A stretch of 64,000 nucleotides of DNA from Clostridiales bacterium (GCA_012523405.1 JAAYIN010000026.1:32961-96960), one strand, 5' to 3'; shown: positions 33,811-43,429, numbered from the stretch's first letter. Numbers and translations: made by a program. The notes: generated by a model not told the origin, from the letters alone.

Positions 33811-34913
33811 GTACCGTTAGTGTGAAAGAGCCTTTGATGCATATCGTCAAGCGTGATGATAACTCCCTTTGGCGCAACGTCTATATCCGCGTGATCGCGG
33901 TTGTCTGTTCGCTCATCGTATGTGCGTTCATTATCTTTGGACTCACAGGCATGAACCCCCTCGCCGTATACGGCGGCATTTGGAACGGTGCCGTGGGAAC
34001 CACCCGCCGCATGTGGGTTACCTTCCGTGATGCAGCCATCTTGCTATGCGTGGGTCTTGCCATCACCCCCGCCTTTAAAATGCGCTTTTGGAACATCGGC
34101 GCAGAGGGTCAGGTTCTCGTCGGCGCACTGGCAACCGCTGGTATGATGATTACCTTCCCCCAGCTCCCGCCCGCTTTGCTCTATACCGTTTCCCTCCTCG
34201 CAGGCGTGATGGCCGGCATGATCTGGGGCGCGATTCCAGCAATTTTCAAAGCGAACTGGAATACCAATGAAACCCTATTTACCCTCATGCTCAACTACAT
34301 CGCCATGCAGCTGGTTACCTTTTGCATCATCTTTTGGGAAAACCCAAAAGGCTCCAACAGCGTTGGTTTGATCAACAAGGGCACCAAGGAAGGCTGGCTG
34401 CCATCCATCTTGGATAACGGCTACATCCTCCCTATCATCATCGTCCTCGTGATCGCCGCTTTGATGTTCATCTACATGCGCTACAGCAAGCAGGGCTATG
34501 AAATCTCCGTTGTCGGCGAGAGCGAAAACACTGCACATTACGCCGGCATCAACGTCAAGAGGGTCATCATCCGAACCATGATGATCTCAGGCGGCATCGC
34601 TGGTCTTGCTGGATTTTTGCTGGTGAGCGGCGTGGGACACACCATTTCCACAAGCGTCGCGAACAATCGCGGATTTACCGCCATCATCGTTGCGTGGCTT
34701 GGCAAGCTCAATCCCTTCTTCATGCTCATCGTTGCCTTTTTGCTGGTTTTCATGGAAAAGGGCAGCAGCCAAATCGCAACACAGTTTGGCCTCAATGAAA
34801 ACGCCAGCGAGATCATGACGGGCATCATCCTGTTCTTCGTTCTTGGCTGCGAGTTCTTCATCAACTATCGCATCGAGTTTCGTGGCAAGCGTCATGAGGA
34901 GGTAAAAGCATGA
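33807..34913 (+). CDS. Nucleoside ABC transporter permease 1
   Basis: A 368-residue membrane protein with about eight to ten helices. It has the branched-chain/ribose-type permease region FWNIGAEGQVLVGALAT and YEISVVGESENTAHYAGINVKRVI (the EAA-like coupling stretch). It is of the YufP/NupP kind, which pairs with the second permease. Overlaps both neighbours by ATGA, so translation is coupled. Confidence 0.9.
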   Translation: MSTVSVKEPLMHIVKRDDNSLWRNVYIRVIAVVCSLIVCAFIIFGLTGMNPLAVYGGIWNGAVGTTRRMWVTFRDAAILLCVGLAITPAFKMRFWNIGAEGQVLVGALATAGMMITFPQLPPALLYTVSLLAGVMAGMIWGAIPAIFKANWNTNETLFTLMLNYIAMQLVTFCIIFWENPKGSNSVGLINKGTKEGWLPSILDNGYILPIIIVLVIAALMFIYMRYSKQGYEISVVGESENTAHYAGINVKRVIIRTMMISGGIAGLAGFLLVSGVGHTISTSVANNRGFTAIIVAWLGKLNPFFMLIVAFLLVFMEKGSSQIATQFGLNENASEIMTGIILFFVLGCEFFINYRIEFRGKRHEEVKA

Positions 34914-35890
34914 GTATATTTTTGATTTTCCTGCAAAAAGCCATTACTCAGGGTGTTGCTATCCTCTATGGTGCAAACGGCGAGATCATGACCCAGAAAT
35001 CGGGCAACCTCAACCTCGGTGTCCCCGGTATGATGTACATGGGCGGTATCGCAGGCCTCATTGGTGCTTTCTTCTATGAGAAGTACGCTGCTAATCCCAT
35101 TCCCTTTGTCGGCATGCTCATCGCTATCGTCTGCGCGCTTCTATGCGCAGCCTTTGGCGGACTGATCTACAGCGTCCTGACCATCACCCTACGCGCCAAC
35201 CAAAACGTCACAGGCCTTGCGCTGACCACCTTTGGCGTTGGCTTTGGCAACTTCTTTGGCGGCTCACTGTCAAAGCTCGCAGGCGGTGTTGGCCAGATCT
35301 CCACCATCGTTACGTCAAGTGCATTTCGCGCGAAGATTCCGTTCCTGAGCGAGATTCCAATCATCGGCGATCTATTCTTCAGCTACGGTTTCCTCACTTA
35401 TTTCTCCTTAGCGCTCACCATTTTTCTACACTGGTTTCTCTACAAAACCCGCATTGGCCTCAACCTTCGCTCCGTTGGCGAAAGTGCTGCAACCGCCGAT
35501 GCTGCAGGCATTAACGTCACGCGCTACAAATACCTCGCTACCTGCGCAGGCGGCGCGATTGCAGGCCTTGGCGGCCTATACTTCGTTATGGACTACTCCA
35601 CAGGCACATGGATGAACAACGGCTTTGGCGACCGCGGCTGGCTGGCGATTGCGCTGGTTATCTTCGCTCGATGGCGTCCGCTCAACGCCATCTGGGGCTC
35701 GCTCCTCTTTGGCGGTCTATACATCCTCTACCTTTATATCCCAGGCCTGGAAAGAAGCACTCAAGAAATCTTTAAAGCCCTCCCCTACCTAGTCACCATC
35801 GTCGTGCTCGTCATCACAAGCCTTCGCAAGCGCCGTGAGGATCAGCCGCCGGCAGGACTGGGGCTCGCGTACTTTAGGGAAGAGCGGTAG
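34910..35890 (+). CDS. Nucleoside ABC transporter permease 2
   Basis: A 326-residue permease with about eight helices. It has the NLGVPGMMYMGGIAG start segment and the coupling loop LNLRSVGESAATADAAGINV (near 190-210). It forms the heterodimer with permease 1. It ends the four-gene operon; downstream is a composite repeat and a terminator. Confidence 0.9.
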   Translation: MSIFLIFLQKAITQGVAILYGANGEIMTQKSGNLNLGVPGMMYMGGIAGLIGAFFYEKYAANPIPFVGMLIAIVCALLCAAFGGLIYSVLTITLRANQNVTGLALTTFGVGFGNFFGGSLSKLAGGVGQISTIVTSSAFRAKIPFLSEIPIIGDLFFSYGFLTYFSLALTIFLHWFLYKTRIGLNLRSVGESAATADAAGINVTRYKYLATCAGGAIAGLGGLYFVMDYSTGTWMNNGFGDRGWLAIALVIFARWRPLNAIWGSLLFGGLYILYLYIPGLERSTQEIFKALPYLVTIVVLVITSLRKRREDQPPAGLGLAYFREER

Positions 35891-36033
35891 GGAACGTTGG
35901 GGAACGTTGGGAGGCGGCTTTTTTGAAAAAAGCCCGCATAAGAGGGCGACAGCGCCAAACCCTCCCGAAAAACGGATTGAATAGATAAGAACAAATAATG
36001 GGTTCAGGGTAATGAAGTGAGCGAAGCTCCCCT
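35891..36033 (-). repeat. Composite intergenic repeat, copy B (uninterrupted)
   Basis: On the minus strand this stretch matches, over most of its length, 57545-57765 read on the plus strand, apart from a ~60-bp insert there. It includes a GGCTTTTTT / AAAAAAGCC palindrome (35916-35934) and the short element AGGGGAGCTTCGCTC... (36007-36033). Confidence 0.75.
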
Positions 36034-36085
36034 ACCGTACCCTCCGGACTAAATTGCGAGAAAACATTAAAAGAGCGAAGCTCAA

Positions 36086-36122
36086 AACAGCAGTGATCAA
36101 ATCGATCACTGCTGTTTTTTGT
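36086..36122. terminator. Bidirectional terminator after nucleoside transporter operon
   Basis: ACAGCAGTGATC / GATCACTGCTGT perfect 12-bp stem, T-run on the plus side and A-run on the other. It serves the transporter operon and the convergent anti-sigma gene. Confidence 0.9.
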
Positions 36123-36147
36123 GGTGATATATGTTTGTAACCTTGCC

Positions 36148-37344
36148 CTATTTAACCTTGATCTTGTGATCTAAATCCAGCACGCCCTCATGGGATTGAA
36201 CGAGATACATTTCTTCGGGGTATTGGTCTAGATAGGGAAACAGATACTCCAAGCTTGTCGTGCTGTAGCCCGATCCGCCGTAGATATATCCGTACTCCTC
36301 GCGCATATTGGGCAAAACGAGATTGCCATCCCCATCAACCATCACCAGACTATATACGCCCCATTCATCCAGAACATCCGCTGGCCCATATTTCCAAAAC
36401 AGCTCACCTTCTTCACCATAGAATCCATCGCCATTTCTGGCGATGAAGTCCGCCAAAGCCTCATCCTTTACATCCACATCAACATTGATATATGCCATGA
36501 TGGGCGTGTAGACGACTTCGCTTACTGTGGCCGTGAGCGTATCGAATTCCGTTGGGATATTGGGGTGCGTCTTGATCATGTCGCCTTGCGCAAGGGTCGT
36601 ATCAAGGGTGAATGTGACCATGCCGTCCTCAGGCAAAGGCAGCGTACCATCCTCGTTTTTTGTTGCGTAAATAGCTCTCCTGTCTTGACGTTCACCGATG
36701 GGCAGCGAGATTTCCACCTTGCCATCCAGATACACATCTTCCACGCTGAGTCTCCAAAGCTGAGATTCGATGATTTCGCCATTGACTTCGGTGCCGTTGG
36801 TAGTCCCCGAACTGCCGGCAGGCATATCCATAGGCTTCCCATCAAACCAGATGTTGTCGATCCACCAGCCTACCTTATAATCACTATACTCTTGCATGTC
36901 TTCTTGGGTAAGATAGCGTTTTCCGTCGCCTTCACCTACTTCGCCCACGGGATGATCCATATCCAGCATGCGATGACTATACTGAAGGTACAGCGACATG
37001 CCGTCATACCCCGCTTCCTTGATCGTGATCTCCACATTGTTGACCGTCACGGTTGCGAGATTGGACTTCATGATCTTAGAAGCATTTTGCGGCACTGCGC
37101 CAATGATGTTCTCAAATACAGTCCAGTTCATCAAAGCCATCGCCACGGTGGTGAGCAGCAGCATAATCATGAGCGCAAGCGCAAGCGTACGTCCGCTGAA
37201 TCGCCTGCCGACTTTGATTTCTCCGCGGTTGTTGTGTTCATCCCTTACGATATTGCTGAGGGTTGATTTCATCGCCTGATGAAAGTCCTGAGGAACTTCA
37301 GGCGTGATTTGCCTGAACTTTCGACTAAAATCTTTTTCGTTCAT
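36148..37344 (-). CDS. DUF4179-type anti-sigma factor
   Basis: A 398-residue single-pass membrane protein. ATG 37344 overlaps the sigma factor stop (ATGA); a GGGAGGG site lies upstream. Residues 1-50 are cytoplasmic and charged, likely sigma-binding; the helix LALALMIMLLLTTVAMALM is near residues 55-75; the rest is extracytoplasmic and beta-rich (DUF4179 plus a C-terminal domain). Such proteins hold ECF sigma factors at the membrane and release them on an outside signal. The signal is unknown. Confidence 0.8.
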   Translation of the reverse strand: MNEKDFSRKFRQITPEVPQDFHQAMKSTLSNIVRDEHNNRGEIKVGRRFSGRTLALALMIMLLLTTVAMALMNWTVFENIIGAVPQNASKIMKSNLATVTVNNVEITIKEAGYDGMSLYLQYSHRMLDMDHPVGEVGEGDGKRYLTQEDMQEYSDYKVGWWIDNIWFDGKPMDMPAGSSGTTNGTEVNGEIIESQLWRLSVEDVYLDGKVEISLPIGERQDRRAIYATKNEDGTLPLPEDGMVTFTLDTTLAQGDMIKTHPNIPTEFDTLTATVSEVVYTPIMAYINVDVDVKDEALADFIARNGDGFYGEEGELFWKYGPADVLDEWGVYSLVMVDGDGNLVLPNMREEYGYIYGGSGYSTTSLEYLFPYLDQYPEEMYLVQSHEGVLDLDHKIKVK

Positions 37345-37916
37345 TCTTCTCCCTCCCATTCGTCCTGGAGCAGAATGCTCAGTTTTCTACGTGCATGTGA
37401 CATGCGCGACTTCACTGTTCCCGTTGGTAAGGACAGTATTTCTGCCACTTCCTCCACGGAGTTTCCTTCTAGATAATACAATGTGATCACCACTCGCATC
37501 TCAGGTTTCAGCGTACCAATCGCTTCCATCAGCGGGAGCAAATCCTTTTGCGTATCCTGCTGCGCAACCGCCATTGCGTCCTCAAGCGGAACAAAGCGCT
37601 GCTTCTTTCGCTTCCGAAGCATATCCTTGCAGGTGTTGGTCAGTATCATCATGAGCCATGGCCTAAACCTGTCCATACTTTTTAGCGTTGCTTTCTTTTG
37701 CCATGTGCGCATCAATGCATCCTGCACCGCATCGGCGCAGTCCTCATTATTGCCAAGCATCGACCAGCTGATATGATACATCAGCCTTTCGTGTTGCATC
37801 GCTTCGGTCTGAAAGGTCATCGCATCCACACAATCCCCCCTAAATGGGCGCCGCTGCTCATCATGCAGTATATCGGCACTTGCATCGCAAGGCTCAATCG
37901 TACTCATGCTTGTCAT
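37341..37916 (-). CDS. ECF-type RNA polymerase sigma factor
   Basis: A 191-residue sigma-70 family protein of the ECF group. Region 2 is seen as DAMTFQTEAMQHERLMYHISWSML with FRPWLMMILTNTCKDMLRKRKK, and region 4 as LKPEMRVVITLYYLEGNSVEEVAEILSLPTGTVKSRMSHARRKL. Start ATG 37916 with AGGAGG at 8 nt; the frame is open further upstream to 37973 but not with a good site. Two-gene unit with the anti-sigma, translationally coupled. Confidence 0.92.
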   Translation of the reverse strand: MTSMSTIEPCDASADILHDEQRRPFRGDCVDAMTFQTEAMQHERLMYHISWSMLGNNEDCADAVQDALMRTWQKKATLKSMDRFRPWLMMILTNTCKDMLRKRKKQRFVPLEDAMAVAQQDTQKDLLPLMEAIGTLKPEMRVVITLYYLEGNSVEEVAEILSLPTGTVKSRMSHARRKLSILLQDEWEGEE

Positions 37917-38276
37917 CGGTCGCTCCTCCTTTTTCATTGGAATCTTTGCACAAAGCCCTATTATGGGATTCAACTATAAGACGAACGCAAAGTGAAAAAG
38001 GTTCTCATTATTATAAAAAATAAAAGCATGGATGTCCATACTCCAGGCTGAACCCCAAGGAAGTATCTGAGGATCGAGAAATGAACGTGCGAATCTCCTC
38101 TGATAGCCATCCGAAACCAGCGGAGCTTCACTCGTCTATTGTGCGGTGGTTTGGGAACCTTGCGTAGCAAGGGTTCCCTACGCGTAGTCCCGACCGTGAG
38201 CGTTAGCGAGTAGGGACGGAGTGCAAAAATCGTCACAAAAGATCGCGTTAGCGAGCTTTTGTGACGCTCAGATTAT
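37917..38276. other. 360-bp gap between sigma gene and nadE
   Basis: Contains several hairpins: GGGAACCTTGC / GCAAGGGTTCCC near 38152-38178, a TCCC...GGGA stem with GAGCGTTAGCGAG loop (38187-38217), and the nadE terminator. No gene and no recognised RNA family. The upstream promoter of the sigma gene was not identified. Confidence 0.6.
38225..38265 (-). terminator. Terminator after nadE
   Basis: On the minus strand GTCACAAAAG / CTTTTGTGAC with an inner CGC/GCG pair, then GATTTTT. Confidence 0.7.
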
Positions 38277-40202
38277 TCATTTTGTACTTATTACATGATC
38301 CTTCCACATCTGCCAGCTCATGTCGCTTGGCATGCGCAGATCGCCTCTTGGGCTCAGTCCGATGCTTCCGACTTTAGGTCCGTCGGGAACGCAATTACGC
38401 TTGAATTGCTGGGTGAAGAACCTGCGCAGGAAGGTCGCCAGTTGGGTTGCTATTTTCTCTGGGTCATATACGCCTTCAAACGCCTGTGAAGCCATGCGCT
38501 TAAGTTTATCAGGTGCGCTGCCGCTGTCCATCATATGATAGAGGAAGAAATCATGCAGCGCATAGTCGCCCAAGATATCCTCTGTTCGCTGGCTGAGTTC
38601 GCCCTCCGTGACGGGGAGCAGCTCGGGACTGATGGGCGTATCGATGATATCCATGCAAATATCCCGAACCACCGCGTCAAAACAGGTCTCGCCAAGGTAC
38701 TTCACAAGCCCCTTGACCAGTGTCTTGGGCACGGAGCAGTTGACGTTGTACATGCTCATATGATCGCCGTTGTAGGTGCAAAAGCCCAGCGCCATTTCGC
38801 TCATGTCGCCTGTGCCAAGCACGATACCGTTCACCTTGTTGGCATAGTCCATCAGGATTTGGGTGCGCTCACGCGCCTGTGCATTTTCGTAGGTCACATC
38901 GTGGGTACTTTCGTCGTGACCGATGTCGCTGAAATGCTGGCGAACGGATTTCTCAATCGATATCTCGCTGCTGCTCACGCCAAGCGCTTCCATCAGCTTG
39001 TCCGCGTTGCTCTTGGTGCGTGCGCCTGTGCCCATGCCCGGCATGGTGATGGCGTGAATGCCCTTGAGGTCAAGACCAAGCTCTTTGTATGCACGAACCG
39101 CAATCAATAGCGCAAGCGTGCTGTCAAGCCCGCCCGACACACCCACCACCAGATCATGGCAACCAATTGCATCAAGGCGCGTCATCAGCCCTGTTGTCTG
39201 AATCCGCACGATCTCGTCCATGCGCTCGCTGGCATCTGCGCCTGTAGGCACAAAGGGCAGAGGATCAAGTGTCCTCATGATCTTTTGATCCGCACTGGGA
39301 CTTGCCGCGCCGCAGAGCACGACGGTTGTCATATCCTCTTGATTATCCTCGTACTGCTGGAAGTAGCTGCCGTTTCGTTGGCGCTGAAAGCGCAGTCTTC
39401 CGACATCCACATCTGCAATTGCCTGACCGCCTGTGGGCGTGAAGCGCTTGCCTTCGGACAGTGCTCTGCCGTTTTCATACACAGCTGTATATCCGCAAAA
39501 CACGAGGTCGCTCGTGCTCTCGCCAAACGCTGCGCATGCGTACGCATACCCTGCATACAGGCGCGCACTTTGCTGGCTGAGCAGTTCACGGCGGTAAGGG
39601 TGCTTGCCCACGAGCGCATTGGATGCGCTTGGGTTCACGATGATATCCGCGCCCATGATCGCATAGCGGCTGGACGGCGGCATTGGTGTCCACAGGTCTT
39701 CGCAGATTTCAACTGCAAAGCGGCAATCACCCAGATCAAAGAGCAGCTCGGAGCGGAAAGGCACGCTTTCCCCAGCGATCACCGCGGTGCCGCTTGCCTG
39801 TTTTCCGCTGACAAACCAGCGGGTTTCATAGAATTCATTGCCGTTTGGCAAATAGGTTTTTGGCACAATGCCTCTGATTTTCCCATCATAAAGCACCGCC
39901 GCGCAGTTAAACAGCCTGCCGCGGTCTGAAAGCGGAAGTCCAACGACCACCGCCATTTTTCCAGTGCCCTCGGCTAGGCGCACGCAGGCGGCGAGCGCTT
40001 CCCTTTGCACCAGCTCATGGAGCAGCAAATCCCCAAGCGTATAGCCGGTAAGGCATAGCTCGGGGAATACTGCGATCTTAGCGCCCTGTGATTCAAGGTC
40101 TTTGATCGCTGATGCAATTTCGCGCTCATTCGCAGAGATATCCCCCAGATGAACCCGCACACTAGCGGCGGCCACACGGGTGAAGCTTGCAATATTTGAC
40201 AT
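38277..40202 (-). CDS. nadE: Glutamine-hydrolysing NAD(+) synthase
   Basis: Makes NAD from nicotinate adenine dinucleotide using glutamine as ammonia source. 641 residues in two parts: nitrilase-type glutaminase (1-~290, catalytic Glu in FPELCLTGY, Lys in PKTYLPN, Cys in VEICEDLW) and synthetase (~330-641, P-loop GVSGGLDSTLAL). AGGAGG precedes the ATG. It lies 43 bp downstream of the NYN gene and probably shares its transcript. NAD synthesis is also represented by pncC at 3851. Confidence 0.95.
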   Translation of the reverse strand: MSNIASFTRVAAASVRVHLGDISANEREIASAIKDLESQGAKIAVFPELCLTGYTLGDLLLHELVQREALAACVRLAEGTGKMAVVVGLPLSDRGRLFNCAAVLYDGKIRGIVPKTYLPNGNEFYETRWFVSGKQASGTAVIAGESVPFRSELLFDLGDCRFAVEICEDLWTPMPPSSRYAIMGADIIVNPSASNALVGKHPYRRELLSQQSARLYAGYAYACAAFGESTSDLVFCGYTAVYENGRALSEGKRFTPTGGQAIADVDVGRLRFQRQRNGSYFQQYEDNQEDMTTVVLCGAASPSADQKIMRTLDPLPFVPTGADASERMDEIVRIQTTGLMTRLDAIGCHDLVVGVSGGLDSTLALLIAVRAYKELGLDLKGIHAITMPGMGTGARTKSNADKLMEALGVSSSEISIEKSVRQHFSDIGHDESTHDVTYENAQARERTQILMDYANKVNGIVLGTGDMSEMALGFCTYNGDHMSMYNVNCSVPKTLVKGLVKYLGETCFDAVVRDICMDIIDTPISPELLPVTEGELSQRTEDILGDYALHDFFLYHMMDSGSAPDKLKRMASQAFEGVYDPEKIATQLATFLRRFFTQQFKRNCVPDGPKVGSIGLSPRGDLRMPSDMSWQMWKDHVISTK

Positions 40203-40245
40203 AGGAATGCCTCCTTATCTCTTATGGGCAAGAGCGAAACTGATA

Positions 40246-41244
40246 TTAGGTCACCTGAATGAGCATTGTCTTTTGCTCGTCCATCTCAACCTTGAGCAGT
40301 CCTTCCTTCTCCAGCGCCTTGAGCATATCGCTAAAGCGCTTGAACCCAAGCGCACGCTCGGAAAAGTCGGGGTAGGCTGCCTGAATATCGGCCTTGAGGA
40401 TGCTTGGGTTGATACGCTCAAACCCGTCTTCCTTATAGTGCCCCAGCTGCTCGGCAACGGCCTCGCGCCAGTTGTCCATGCTCAGCTGCACCGTGGTTTC
40501 TGCTTCCTTATTGCTTTGTGCAATGGAAACCATCACGTTAAAATTATCGTTTCTTACGCGGAGTGTGCCAAAGCGTTTGACCATCTTTTCAAGAATCTTC
40601 ATGAACGTGGCGCAGCCATACGACTTCTCATTGAAGTCGGGCCGCAAGCGAAGTAAAATTCCTTTCAGTTCGCTCGCGTACAGCTCGTCCTTGTCCGTTT
40701 GCTCATCCAATATGCTCACCAGGAGCTTGTTAAGCTCGATCTCGTCCAGCGGTTCTTTGTCCGCATTCGCCTTTTTCTTCACGTTTTGCTTACGGCTTCT
40801 GCCGCCAACGTTCTCCAAGAACTGGAACTCGTTGCACGCATTGATGAAGATATTGCTCGCGGCCTCGCTTCGGCTAATACCAAGAACAAATTTACCCATG
40901 CTCTTGAGCCTTCCTACAAGCGGCGTATAGTCACTATCGCCTGACACAATGCAGAAACTATCGATCAGCGGGTTGGTATACGCGACTTCGAGCGCATCGA
41001 TGACCAGCAGGATATCCGCATTGTTCTTCTGGCTAATGCCATACCTAAGGCTCGGTACCACCGAAAATGTATTTGACAGGAGAACTTCCTTCAGGTCACT
41101 ATACTGATCCGTATAGCCATAGACCTTACCTAGGAGCACGTCTCCTCTGATTTTGACTTTCTCCAGCACGTTTAGAAGCGTTGCTTCCTTCGCGCCGCAG
41201 TTTTCCAAGTCAACAAAAAGTGCAAATTTCGCACTACTACTCAT
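40246..41244 (-). CDS. NYN domain (PIN-like RNase) plus LOTUS/OST-HTH domains
   Basis: A 332-residue protein. The NYN (LabA/DUF88) PIN-like nuclease domain at ~1-150 shows the acidic residues VDLEN (Asp11), NNADILLVIDALE (Asp) and VSGDSDYTPLV (Asp). Two OST-HTH/LOTUS-type wings follow (~165-240 and ~260-330; SELKGILLRLRPDFNEKSYGCATFMKIL and SILKADIQAAYPDFSERALGFKRFSDML). LOTUS domains bind RNA, including G-quadruplex RNA, so an RNA-targeting nuclease is probable. Cotranscribed with a GntR regulator and nadE. Confidence 0.85.
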   Translation of the reverse strand: MSSSAKFALFVDLENCGAKEATLLNVLEKVKIRGDVLLGKVYGYTDQYSDLKEVLLSNTFSVVPSLRYGISQKNNADILLVIDALEVAYTNPLIDSFCIVSGDSDYTPLVGRLKSMGKFVLGISRSEAASNIFINACNEFQFLENVGGRSRKQNVKKKANADKEPLDEIELNKLLVSILDEQTDKDELYASELKGILLRLRPDFNEKSYGCATFMKILEKMVKRFGTLRVRNDNFNVMVSIAQSNKEAETTVQLSMDNWREAVAEQLGHYKEDGFERINPSILKADIQAAYPDFSERALGFKRFSDMLKALEKEGLLKVEMDEQKTMLIQVT

Positions 41245-41259
41245 TATTTTCCTCTTTCT

Positions 41260-41976
41260 CTATATACGGAAGGTGAATTTATCACCCCGTATCCACTGAC
41301 GGCTTAGGTGCAGTGGTTCGTCATGCTGGTCAAGCACCACTTCATCAAGCAGAAGAAGTGCGTAGCCCAGCGCTGTGTTTAAATGTTTACTGACAAGCGG
41401 CGTTGCATACCCCAGTGATATATCATGCACCGCGGAGCTTGGAATAATGCCATGCTTTTGAAGCTTCTCATACAAAGAAGTCTCCTGATTATCCTCGCGC
41501 AGAAAGCTGAAACGCTCGGGAAAGCGATTGATCTCAAGCATGATCGGCTCACCGTCGCTCAGGCGCAAGCGGCAAATCTCAAGCACACGGTCGCCCTGCG
41601 CAAGTCCGAGCTTATCAATGTCCTCGGATGTCGCCTCTTCCAGCTGCACGCTAATCAGCTTTGCCGTTGCATTATGACCCTTTTGGCGGCACGCCGCCGA
41701 GAAGCTTGTAATCTGCTGCAAATCGCGCTGTATGCGCTCATCCGCAACAAAGGTACCCTTGCCCTGACGGCGCACCAGCAGACCCTCCTGCACAAGGTCA
41801 AGCATTGCCTTGCGTACAGTTACGCGGCTCACGCTGTACGTGTCGCATAGCAGCTGCTCGCTTGGAATGCGGCCGCCGGCAGGGTATACGCCTGCCATGA
41901 TATCGTTTTTAAGCCGCATCATCAATTGCTGATAAAGCGGGCTTTGGCTCTTTTTCTCCAAAGGCTTGTCTTGCAC
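41260..41976 (-). CDS. GntR family transcriptional regulator (HutC/UTRA type)
   Basis: A 238-residue regulator with N-terminal winged helix (QQLMMRLKNDIMAGVYPAGGRIPSEQLLCDTYSVSRVTVRKAMLDLVQEGLLVRRQGKGTFV) and a C-terminal UTRA ligand domain. GTG start at 41976, seven bases after AGGAGG. Such factors sense small sugars or amino sugars; none is evident in its operon. The gene lies 15 bp after a secreted-protein gene and 15 bp before the NYN gene. Confidence 0.92.
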   Translation of the reverse strand: MQDKPLEKKSQSPLYQQLMMRLKNDIMAGVYPAGGRIPSEQLLCDTYSVSRVTVRKAMLDLVQEGLLVRRQGKGTFVADERIQRDLQQITSFSAACRQKGHNATAKLISVQLEEATSEDIDKLGLAQGDRVLEICRLRLSDGEPIMLEINRFPERFSFLREDNQETSLYEKLQKHGIIPSSAVHDISLGYATPLVSKHLNTALGYALLLLDEVVLDQHDEPLHLSRQWIRGDKFTFRI

Positions 41977-41991
41977 ATTCTCGCCTCCTTT

Positions 41992-43395
41992 TTAATATAC
42001 GCCAAACAGCATAAGCAGTGAGGTATCCCCATTGAGCAGACCGATCGCATCGGCCATAATGTCCGCAGGCAGCTCGATCACAAAGGGCATCACCGCAAGC
42101 GCAATGGACTTAACGAATCGCTCTTCATACTCGGCTAGTGAGCTTTCATTCAAGCAGAAGAAATCCTCCTGATTGTCATAGGGTCTGTCCACAAGCGCGG
42201 ACTCGTCCAGCTGCTCCATCGCCGCTTTGTACAGCAATGTAAGGGCAGGCTCATTCGTCTGGGGATGAATCCAGTCAATGCCAAGGCTCATATTGTAGGG
42301 CATCTCCTGTGCGTCGCGGCTGTAGCGGAAGGCAAAGTCGCCCGCAAGGGGATTCTCACGCCTCAGCGCGCCGTCAAGCGACAGGCTCACTGTGCCGATC
42401 GCTTCCGTTTCGCCCTCTTTGGGGAGATCCTGCGCATCCAGCACCGCCTCGACCTGCGTCACCTCATCCATGATCCATGTGAAGTTCATATACAGGTCTG
42501 CGCCGACATCCTTTGAGGTATAGCGATACTCAAAGCTGATATCAGAGCCGTTTGGCGTTGGGATATGCACGTTCACGCTGGTCGCGGTCTTTGAGAGCAC
42601 AACCGTGTCTCCAATGGTGTAGGTTTCATCATCGCCGTCCACCGTGATCTGCATGCCCTTTTGCTCAGGGTCGAGGTATTCCAGCGTGCTCTCAAGCGAG
42701 TACAGGAATTCAAGCACAACATCCGCTGAATACATGTCATCGCTGTATAGATCGATGAACATGGTGGTAAAGTAGATGTAAATCTGGTTGTAATCGATAT
42801 CCTCATACGCAATTGCGCTCAGCTGCTCGCACAGCGCATACAGCGCATCATAGGATACCTCCCTGCTCCCCTCGCCAGCCAATGCTTCATCAATCGGCGC
42901 AAGGAATGTTTCCGCCATGATGTAGCTCGCTTCGGGGTACATGAGTAGCGCGAGATAGGGCGTTTTCACGTCCATGAAGTAATAAGGTTTGAGCATAAAC
43001 TCGAAGAAATTGAACATTTGAAAGTGCACGCTTGACCCCGCTAAGGCAGGGGATTTGATATAGCGGAAGCTGTAATAACCATCGTACTCAAATGGCAGGC
43101 GCATCGTATCCTTCAGATACAAGCCGCCATCAAAATACACACGGCTAAAGGGCTGCAAAAAGCGCTGGGTATCAACCGTTCCTTGAAGTTTAATCTTCTT
43201 TAGGTAGATTTCCCATGCCTCAAGGCTGGACTGCTGCCCTTGGGGGAATGCATCCGCATTCCCCCCCACTTGCAAGCTAAAATCAGATCTTGTAACCGTC
43301 ATGTCATCCTCCGCCGAAACTGCCAGCGCCGAAAGCGGCAGCAGGCAGAGGCAGAGTAAAAGCGCAAACATGCGTGAGAAGATTTTTTGATTCAT
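41992..43395 (-). CDS. Secreted hypothetical protein
   Basis: A 467-residue protein with a signal peptide (MFALLLCLCLLPLSALAVSA, site near residue 28). The mature part is Asp/Tyr-rich with alternating strands and includes a possible long beta-sheet domain and helical C-terminal segment. No motif is recognised. AGGAGG precedes the ATG. It sits 34 bp after typA in a minus-strand run, so may be cotranscribed. Not a lipoprotein, since no lipobox cysteine is near the cleavage site (the cysteines lie within the hydrophobic stretch). Confidence 0.6.
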   Translation of the reverse strand: MNQKIFSRMFALLLCLCLLPLSALAVSAEDDMTVTRSDFSLQVGGNADAFPQGQQSSLEAWEIYLKKIKLQGTVDTQRFLQPFSRVYFDGGLYLKDTMRLPFEYDGYYSFRYIKSPALAGSSVHFQMFNFFEFMLKPYYFMDVKTPYLALLMYPEASYIMAETFLAPIDEALAGEGSREVSYDALYALCEQLSAIAYEDIDYNQIYIYFTTMFIDLYSDDMYSADVVLEFLYSLESTLEYLDPEQKGMQITVDGDDETYTIGDTVVLSKTATSVNVHIPTPNGSDISFEYRYTSKDVGADLYMNFTWIMDEVTQVEAVLDAQDLPKEGETEAIGTVSLSLDGALRRENPLAGDFAFRYSRDAQEMPYNMSLGIDWIHPQTNEPALTLLYKAAMEQLDESALVDRPYDNQEDFFCLNESSLAEYEERFVKSIALAVMPFVIELPADIMADAIGLLNGDTSLLMLFGVY

Positions 43396-43429
43396 ATGTA
43401 TCTCCTCCTTTCAAAAGGACGGATTGTAG

